A stretch of 64,000 nucleotides of DNA, from the NCBI GenBank assembly GCA_963971535.1, contig OZ020585.1, positions 161,201,226 to 161,265,225 of the forward strand, given 5' to 3'. The stretch is from Notolepis coatsorum (taxonomy: Eukaryota > Chordata > Actinopteri > Aulopiformes > Paralepididae). Positions 22,901-33,200 of this stretch are shown here, one piece after another. A model generated the notes under the pieces. That model ran no database searches. It was not told the DNA's origin and saw only the letters and a program-made list of their open reading frames with translations. Positions within the stretch are counted from its first letter, which is position 1, and every line of letters begins with the position of its first letter. Made by a program: the position numbers and the translations under genes.

Positions 22901-25900
22901 GTTACACCGACCTGTGTTTGCTCTGCTATGACACGTAATAATTGCCACTATGAAAAGGGCCCGTTGGTGTGTCTGTTGGTTGATGGATTCTAAAAGTAGA
23001 GGCTTTAGGTACTAAACTCGGAATACATTGTAAATGTTATGTCATGTTGGGGTCTAAAAGCTTCTTTTCCTTCAAATTGAATATTTGAAGAACATAATAT
23101 GTGAATACATTCAAAATGTATTTTCTTCAAGTTTTGTTTTATTTGTCACATATAAATTACATTACAGTGAAATGCTTGGTTCTGTATGAGCCCCCTGAGA
23201 TTGATGCTTCATACAGTAAAAAAAAAAAGAAAAGGAAAAGACCAAATGCTATACAAAACATACAAAAAACTAAGATGTACAAAATGAAGAAAAAAAAACT
23301 AAATGCAAAAATGAGTAGTTGTGCAAATCTTTTTAACGTTTGTTGATCTTTTTTTTTCCTCATTCTCCTCCGCCAGACCTACTGCGCCACAAGGACACGG
23401 TCTTGTCCAAAGCCGGCATGTACAAACCCTCAGACTGGTTCTGCCCCAATGCCAATGCCCCAGGCGGTGATGACGAGAGGTACCGGCTGTATAACCTTCA
23501 TCATATCGCTCTCTCAGGCCGACCGATTGTTATGGACAGTGGCGTGCACAGATGGGGCCGAAGGGGGCTTGAGCCCCTGCCCTTTTGCCCCAAGTGCCCT
23601 TCCCAAATGTATTTTTTCAAATATGAAGACGGAAATGTAGACATTTACATTTAGTCATTTAGCTGAACGCTTTTATCCAAAGCGACTTACAAGTTCTGTA
23701 CGAAAGTCAGCAGGAAGGGTACAACTCTTATCAGCTGAGTAACAATGTTCATCAAAGTGTTCAGACTTGAGCGCTGCAGTGTCGAGTTAGTACATTAGGA
23801 AGAGTGCATGACGGTAGAGGACAGTAAGAAGGTTAGTTGTAGTTGTATACTACTATCCACGTAAAAAAAATTGCCATGTCAATTTAGAAAGTACCCCGCA
23901 TGCACCCCGCCCCCAAATTGTCTGTACACGCCCCTGGTTATGGTTATTATCAGGCTTCGCCATCGGCGATCACGGTGTGTAGTTACCCGGTAGCTCTTCA
24001 GACTGTGTCCCCTGTCCAGCCAGTGTTCTGTTTTCTCCCCCATTAGCCCGATTAAGAACGGAGCCCCTCCCCGCCTGCTCGACGCTCCCTTTGGGACCTC
24101 TGTCCAGGAGCGCAGTCACGACAGCAGCAACGGCAAGAAGAAGGTAACCCTGTTCAAATTTGAGATTAGATTCAAATGTGTTGTCGTCATAACTAACGGC
24201 ACAAGTACAGCACAACAAAAAGAGGTTTGACATCCAACCACAGTGCAAATGTAATGGTAAAGTGTAATAGTAATATACAATGTACAGGTGATTAAAGTGG
24301 GTATAGAATATATTAATTAGTACTACTGAGTAATGGCGCTAATCAGATGTATGTACAGGTAATACCGTTCCCTCTTCATGTGTTCTGGCCAGCCGTTTCC
24401 TCTTCATGTGTTCTGGCCCACCGTTCCCTCTTCATGTGTTCTGGCCCACCGTTCCCTCTTCATGTGTTCTGGCCCACCGTTCCCTCTTCATGTGTTCTGG
24501 CCCACCGTTCCCTCTTCATGTGTTCTGGCCCACCGTTCCCTCTTCATGTGTTCTGGCCCACCGTTCCCTCTTCATGTGTTCTGGCCCGCCGTTCCCTCTT
24601 CATGTGTTCTGGCCCACCGTTCCCTCTTCATGTGTTCTGGCCCGCCGTTCCCTCTTCATGTGTTCTGGCCAGCCGTTCCCTCTTCATGTGTTCTGGCCCA
24701 CCGTTCCCTCTTCATGTGTTCTGGCCCACCGTTCCCTCTTCATGTGTTCTGGCCCACCGTTCCCTCTTCATGTGTTCTGGCCCACCGTTCCCTCTTCATG
24801 TGTTCTGGCCCACCGTTCCCTCTTCATGTGTTCTGGCCCACCGTTCCCTCTTCATGTGTTCTGGCCCGCCGGTCCCTCTTCATGTGTTCTGGCCCACCGG
24901 TCCCTCTTCATGTGTTCCACGGTGACCCCATTGTCTGAGAAAGATGCAAAAGGAAAGTTTAGATGTTGGTAATGAGCTCCATACTGTTAGACTAGGCCAG
25001 TGTTTCCCCTAGAGTTGTTACGATTAATAATAATAATATCGCTGGTAATTTTAGTTCTGCGGTATATAATATGAGTCTCCTATTTCCAGACACTGGTATA
25101 TTGACCTGCCGATGCCCTGTACTTGTTTGTATGGTGTGTGAAATATGATTTTTATTAAAAGATAAGATATTCCCTTTTATTGATCCCTTGGGGGAAATTT
25201 GGGCAACATAACAGCATGGGGGGGGGGGTATGGGTATGGTAATAGTAGAAAATGAAATGCATAAATATAGGCAATAAAATTAGATCTGAATAAAAAAACA
25301 TGACTAAAATAAACGGTGTAAACAATAGAATTATAATCATTTATTGTTTTTAATGTGTTTTTCTAGCAGTAATGTCACATTTCCATGGGGGGGAGGGGGG
25401 CGCCTCTCAATGACTATCAGGAAAACGTTGCTATTTGTGCTTAATTTCCTTTCCTTTTTCAGATATAAACCTTTTCAGGTGAGTTGTGTTGCTAGGGAAC
25501 AGCTTTATTTCCTGTGTCTATTGATATTAGCAAACACTAAGACACAAAATAAAGTCTGTGGTAGTCTGTGGTAGTCCAGTAATGTTGGCACATTCTGGCT
25601 GTGGCTGGTAAATTGATCTAGTCTACGAATAGCCAGTTGCACTACATACAACAACAAGCAGGTAAACACCCAGATTATTTTCTATTCTAAAAAATATATA
25701 TATAATTTGTCTGGTAGAATAATGAAAATATCTAGACAAATGTGTAAATGCACCCAACAGTGTTGCCGGAGGATTTTCATTTAATTTCAAACCTTTATTT
25801 AAACTCGAAAAGGCAACTGAGGTATCCCTTGTTTACCGTCACGCAGAGTGTACAGTACATACGGAAATAAGAATAAAAGCATATCAAATCACACAGCATA

Positions 25901-28900
25901 TAAAGGCCTACAAACAACATCTGATGCTAGAAAATGTCTGTAATCACTGATCCGACTCATTCCCAGGTTTTAATTGAGTTGATTCTGTCTATTTGTATTG
26001 ACTGTTATGACTGCATGGTTGTCCTTGCTGTCCACATTATCTATAATGTAAGGTTTTTGTCAGGATTGTATGTAGTGCAACTGACTATTTGTTTTGTATA
26101 TAAATTATTGTTTCATGTGCTGCAGAACAGGAACCTGCTGAAAACCAGTTTGTAACTGAGTCAGGCCAGTTTAAATGTACACGTGATATGTCCTATTTGT
26201 TTACCCTTTCCTGTATAAATAAAGTGAAAATGAAATAAAATCATAACAATAAGACAACAAGACGAGGCAAAGAGCAAGGATAACAAATCAACTAAAACAC
26301 GTACAACTTGATTGACAAAGGTTGGAGATCAAGGTTTTAAACTCTACAACAGAGGGGAGAATCTCAAGTGAACAGGTTGGTTTCCTGCCAGCGGTCGTGG
26401 CCTGGTTCCTTTGTGAAGGATCATCTAAATGAGAGTTTAAAACAAATGTCTTGATGCAGAGAGTGGATTTGAATGATTGTGTGATTACAACGTGTGTGCT
26501 TTGTGTTTTAGAGACAAGACAACGTTCCTAGCAGCCATATGGAGAGGATGTCTTTATCCGGTGGTCATCAGGATGGCAGTAAATTCAAGAAAATGTAAGT
26601 TTTCCGTGGTCACACTAGATGGCGCTGTTGCTCTTTGCTTGCCTCGCACGCTACACCGTGAAGATGCTGTTGTCTCACCCGGTAGAGTAAGACTACACCA
26701 CTCTCCATAATCCTCCTAACTACTGACAATGTCACAAGATATACCTAGATCTACTGGCCTGGGATCAGATTACATCTTGACAAAAGGACCATGTGGTTAC
26801 CGTTATTAACTCGAGTTTTATAGCCATCGGGTATGTAGTCATAATAGTTTGTTAAATGTTAGCTACATATTGTAGTTGTTCTTTATGTGAACCTTCATTT
26901 AACCAGGTAGATCACTGATGGTTAAAGGGTTAGTATAATAAAAGTATAATGTAGTAATAATTCTCCTGCCTCATGGCAATATCAGACTTGACAAGGCTGG
27001 CCATACCCTGTGCACTGAAAGGTAAATAAATAAATGGTAAATGGTGCATTTATATAGCAGCTTTTATCCAAAGCACTTTACAATTTGTTCCTCACATTCA
27101 CCCATTCACTCAGACATTCACACACCGACTGCGGAGGCAACCATGCAAGGTGCCAACCTGCAATTAGAGGTTAAGTGTTTTGCTCAAGGACACTTCGATA
27201 CGCTGCCCGGGAGGAGCGGGAATGGAACCGGGAACCTTCTGATTACTAGACGACCGATCTACCTTCTGAGCCACTGTCACCCCAAAGGCTTTAAAACACC
27301 ATGAGACTCATTCCTACAAAAAATATAGTTTTTAATGTTGATGAATATAAAGCAAATTACAAACCCCTTGACAGGCGCTATGCAAAAAGCACTCTCACCA
27401 TGAACACACCTGCTTTTAACCCTTTCACTACTACAGAAGGTTAACCCTTTACTACCACACTACATACACCGTCTGTAGTGTGGTAGTAAAGGGTTAACCT
27501 TCTGTAGTGAAAGGGTTAACCATTTGTCGTGTGGCAGTGAAAGGGTTAACCTTATGTATTGTCGCAGTGAAAGGGTTAACCCTTTGGTAGTGAAGGGGTT
27601 AAATAAAAGCATGGTTAATCAACTAATCAAGAGCACTTGCATCAATTAACTCCCGACAAACAATAAACCTGCTCAAACTATTTACAACATTAACAATAAA
27701 ACATGGGTTTCACACAAACCAATATTATGGATACTCGCCAAGGTCTTTTAAGTGCTCGCTGAGCTTTTTCTATTGGCTTAATAATGGTTTATATGATGGG
27801 GGCGGCTAGGTGGTGTAGTGGTCTAAGGCACTCGCCACCAGTGTGGAGACGCTAGGATTCGCGTGTTCGAATCCAGCTCTCCACATTGTTTTTCAGTTTG
27901 GCTGGTCGTCCGCAGTAATACACATTGGCCGTATTACGGGGAGGGAAAACTGAAGGGTGGGGATCGAACGTTGTGAACAAGCGACTCCTACAAGTCGGTT
28001 GGTGCGCCTGCGCAGTAGAATCAGGAAGTGTCGGGGGCAGCGTGAGCCTCCCACGCGTTACTCCTCGACACTGAGAGGTCGAGCTGCGCAGGTGAAAAGA
28101 TGCGACTGCTGTTACCTCAAGTACCGGAGGGGACTTGTGCTATGTATGACTTAGTCCACATTGCAGCCGGCTTGTGGGAGGCAAGAAACAGCGTTCGTGA
28201 CAGGGGAGGGTTGAATTGGATGATACGAAATTGGGATGGGAGAAAATATAGGAAAATGGGAGAAAAAGTGGATCAAAAAAAAAAATAATGGTTTATATGA
28301 AAAAGAATCACCCTTGCAACAAGCCATATGATAAACATTTGAATAAATAGGTTCTAGCTACGTATTACATTTGTTTTTGTTGGACATCCTCATCATCAAC
28401 CCGTGGACAAGAGCCGGTTTGTTTTTGTGTCTAAGATTGTATCTTTAGATGTCATTGATGATATGTTAGCATCATAGATATTCACGTTTTGTCGACACCA
28501 TAGACCAGTGGGTCCAAACCAGTTGGCTGAGAGAATGCAGAGGTTTATTTATAATAAAAAAAACAAAAAAAAACTAATACTAGCTGAAACCATATTGTGT
28601 ACTTACAAAACAAAAAAAATAATAAACCTTTATTTAAATAAAAAGAACACTAGCTGAAACCATATTGTGTACTTACAAAACTAAGTAACTAAGATAAAAA
28701 TATGGAGAACATTACTTTTGGTTTTAGTCTATTGGTCAGATGTGTCGACACAGTGAGCATGAGGAGCCGAGCCGTGATGTTTACATGACTGAGTCCCCTG
28801 CCTCCACAGAGGCACATGTTCATCCACAAGACCTGAACAAACACCCTCATAATAAACTAATACAAACTAAACAACTTTAGACAATAAAAAAAACATTGAA

Positions 28901-30218
28901 ACTAGATACCCACTCTGAAAACAAACTAAAACGACACTGAATTTAGAACAAAAATGTAAAATGAATGAAAGATACAAAACCATAATTAACGCTCGCAGAA
29001 CACTGACTTATAAGATAAGATAAGATATTCCTTTATTGATCCCCTTGGGGGAAATTCAGGAAATAAACATGGAGGAAGTCCTCCTGACGGGAGTTCTGTT
29101 GCTAGGGAACGGTTTCCTTCTTTCAGATATTGCATTAGCAAACATCACAACAGGAAATTAACCTGGGTCGCTTTTAGAACGTTAGAGTTGTCACTTTGAA
29201 ACCTGAATAAAGAGTGTCTGACCACTCGGCTCTGTAGACTGAATAAAGAGTGTCTGACCACTCAGGTCTGTAGACTGAAAAAGAGTGTCTGACCACTCAG
29301 GTCTGTAGACTGAATAAAGAGTGTCTGACCACTCGGGTCTGTAGACTGAATAAAGAGTGTCTGACCACTCAGGTCTGTAGACTGAAAAAGAGTGTCTGAC
29401 CACTCAGGTCTGTAGACTGAATAAAGAGTGTCTGACCACTCAGGTCTGTAGACTGAATAAAGAGTGTCTGATCACTCAGGTCTGTGCTGATGCCCTCTTT
29501 ACATTCGATTAGATTAAAATGTATTGTCATTAGGGGTGTAACGGTACACAACCATGGTTCGGTACGTACCTCGGTTTCGAAGTCACGGTTCTGTACAGTG
29601 GGGGAAAGTTTGGCTTTCCATGTTCCACTCAGGGGTGATGTAGTGTGCAGTAACTAATTGTATTTGTAGGGCTGTCAACGAATATTCTATATTGAAATTA
29701 ATAAAAAAAAGAAAAAAAAATTATATTAGATTGTGAAAAAAACAGCCCCCGGTGGGCGGTTGTTAGTGAGTAACATACCGCTGTATTCGTTCGGTACACA
29801 GCCGTACGTACTGAACCTTAGGTCCACTACTGAAACGGTTCGGTACGGATACGTGTACCTTTACACCCCTATTTGTCATCATGCAGCACAAGTACAGTAC
29901 AACAAAATAAGTTTGGCATCCAACCAGAGTGCAAATGTAACAGTAAAGTGCAACAGTTATATACAATTTACAGGTGATTAAACTGGGTATAGAATATATT
30001 AATTAGTACTACCGAGTAATGGCTCTAATGAGATGTATGTACAGGTAATATTAATATGTACAGTGATACAGGTATAAAGACACTGGTAGTAAGTCATACT
30101 GGCCAGCAGCGTAAGGGATATGTATATATTATATAGTATCTACAGATATATAGGATTATATGCAGGTATGTACAGACAGATGTGGATATATATATACACA
30201 GTAAGAATATATATATAT

Positions 30219-30268
<50 letters not shown>

Positions 30269-33200
30269 GCATTATTGTTCATGCTATCATGCAGAGTTGT
30301 ATGGCTTATGTGCAGCTGTATAAGTAGGTAATAGAAGGATTATATGCAGGTATATTCAGATATATATATACTCAGATCTGTGCCCATGTCCTCTATATTC
30401 AGTCTACTGGGTTTTCCCCAGTAACTCAGCCAATCATATCCTGGTGAGCTGTGTTGTTGTTCTTTATTCTTTACTTTATAGTTGCTCGGTACAAACCGTT
30501 TGGAATGTTTGTACAACGCATTTTGGAGAGCAGTCAGTGGTCAACCTCCGGTCAAACCATGTCGGTCCTGCAGTTAGATATTTGTGATTGCTAACCGGCT
30601 GCTGGGTTAGACATAAAGTGATTGCTAACCACTGGGTGTCTCCCGACCGCGTGTATGCTTTTACCAACGCATTTGTGTTTCCGGGTTCCTGTTTTGCGCT
30701 CTGATTGGCCACTGACCTATGCTATTACGCCTCCCTTTACGCTCTCCCCTGAGACGCGCTGTGAAGCACCAGCGGGGCGAGGTGGTGGTTTCTCCCCGGC
30801 TCCGTGCGCCTTGCTGCCGCCGGCTTGTCTCACATGACTCGGTCCAGCTCCAGCAGCAGCGGCCGAGGCGGCTCGTTCTTATTATTATCCCCCATTGTTC
30901 AGGTCGACATGGTCGCACAAACACGTAGGTTTCAATCACTGAGCTGTCTGTCTGTTGTTGTGTGTCTTCGGTTCGGCTACTGTACATGGAGATGAGACCC
31001 CCCGCCTCTCTCTCCATACAGTACCAGCAGCTGCAGGTCTGACGAGCACAGAGTTGCCAGTCGATAATTCTTGCTATTTAAAGATATTCCTCTCCCCCAC
31101 TACTCCTCCAACGGGTGGTGGATGGTTTTATGTTGACGGTAGATGGGGAAACACAACTAACACTCGTCTTTATTAAATGTTGTTTCGGGTTTTCCCACGA
31201 GAATGCACGCCTGGTTGCGTCTATTATGGAGAGAGAGGCGGGGGGTCTCATCTCCATGTACAGTAGCCGAACCGAAGACACACAACAACAGACAGACAGC
31301 TCAGTGATTGAAACCTACGTGTTTGTGCGACCATGTCGACCTGAACAATGGGGGATAATAAGAACGAGCCGCCGCTGCTGCTGGAGCTGGACCGAGTCAT
31401 GTGAGACAAGCCGGCGGCAGCAAGGCGCACGGAGGCGGGGAGAAACCACCGCCTCGCCCCGCTGGTGCTTCACAGCGCGTCTCAGGAGAGAGCGTAAAGG
31501 GAGGCGTAATAGCATAGGTCAGTGGCCAATCAGAGCGCAAAACAGGAACCTGGAAATACAAATGCGTTGGTAAAAGCATACACGCCTCCCGACCGAGCGC
31601 TGGCAGCAGGATGAACAGGACGGCTGGGAATGGGGGCGGGGGGAGCTGAGATTATTGACTCTCCTTTCACCCTGTGTGTAAAGAGTAGCCATACCTCCCG
31701 GTCGCCGCGTCCAAAATACAAGAGTTCAAATGCAATGTTTGTTGTACTTTGTTTATTCAAAATCCGTTGTGAAATCTACTCTTACAATGTGTGTCTGACT
31801 GGCAGGCATTGTAAACGGGGGACATTGGTGGTGAAAACATCAGGCCAGGTTGCGTGTAGTCTTTTACCAACAAACTTGCAGTTCGCGTTCTGCGATCTGA
31901 TTGGCCACTGACGTACGCTCTCTCTCGCCGGACGGTGGTCTGGGGCTCGCGGGACGGTGGCCTGGGGGCGTCTATTCGAATACCAACCGGTTCATGCGTT
32001 TTGCTAATCTGATTGGCCACTGATGTTTCTGGTCATGTGACATGTGCGCCCAATCGTGTGATGCGCCCATTTCCGCCTCGACCAGCAGCAAACTACCTAA
32101 CGCCTAGTTTATCACTGGTTAAGCTTGGGCGACTCTTTCGAAGTTGGTTAAGGTTAGAGTTTGGAATCAGGGCTGGCGTTCTATCGCCCTGCTCTAAGAC
32201 AAACTCTAACCTTAACCAACTTCGAAAGAGTGCCTAAGCTTAACCGGCGAAATAACTTGCCGTCACACGATTGGTGCGACCAGAAACATCAGTGGCCAAT
32301 CGGAGCGCAAAACGCGAACGAGGAAGCATGAACCGGTTGGTATTCGAATAGACGCGGCCTGGGGCTTGCAGGACGGTCCACACACCGCTATCAGTGTTCT
32401 TCTTCCCCGCCAATGAAGTATTCACCCAAAGACCCAATACCGTGGCAACAACTACCGCACTACCGGTAGAATAAGTGCCGAGAACCGTGGGAAGTGATGC
32501 AAACTGGCTTGTCGTGTTTTGAACATTTATGTTGTGTTGATGGAATCACGTTAATATAGAGAGATGAAAACAATACATTATTTCGATTGATATGAATTGG
32601 ATAGGCTGTTAGAGGTTAGAGGCAGAACTAGCGAGCAGGCTGCAGGCTGTTAGTAGAGGCAGAACTAGCGTAACGCGCTGTTTGGGCATAGAGAGAGCGT
32701 ACGTCAGTGGCCAATCAGATTGCAGAACGTGAACGCGGAACTGCAAGTTTGTTGGTAAAAGACTACACGCGGCCAGGTTATGGAAGAGTGGTGAGATGTC
32801 CTGGTGCCAGAGGCTGATGTTACTAGCTGTCATGACTGAGGCTCTGTGTGTGTGGGGGGGGGTGTATTTGGCTGAATGTGCTCTGCATTCTGGCTAGCTC
32901 CTCATAGAGGGTGTGTGTGGTTGTGGGGGGGGGGGGGTTGCTCTGATGCACTACAGGTGCACAGCCACGCCCGCTCCTGGGCCAGGTGTGGCTGTTTAAA
33001 TCACCCCCCTCCCCCCTCACACAGCCTCTAATGTTTAAATAATGTGCATTTGGTGAAGCCAGAACAATACAAAAACAGGAGCAAGTAAAAACGACTAACC
33101 TTTGTACTTCGTCTTTTACTGTTATGCACTTTGCTACTAAGGAATCTACCATGCCTATATTACTACATACTATGCTAATTAAGCAATAATACACGAGAGT

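Noticed and set aside
24347-24972. Three + strand frames of about 190 codons ([21 protein letters not shown] repeats)
   Set aside because: A 28-bp repeat in C7orf57 intron 4 is read in turn through all three frames; no splice phase joins them to exons.
30661-31579. Mirrored frames such as [19 protein letters not shown] on both strands
   Set aside because: They are the two arms of one foldback element read in opposite directions.
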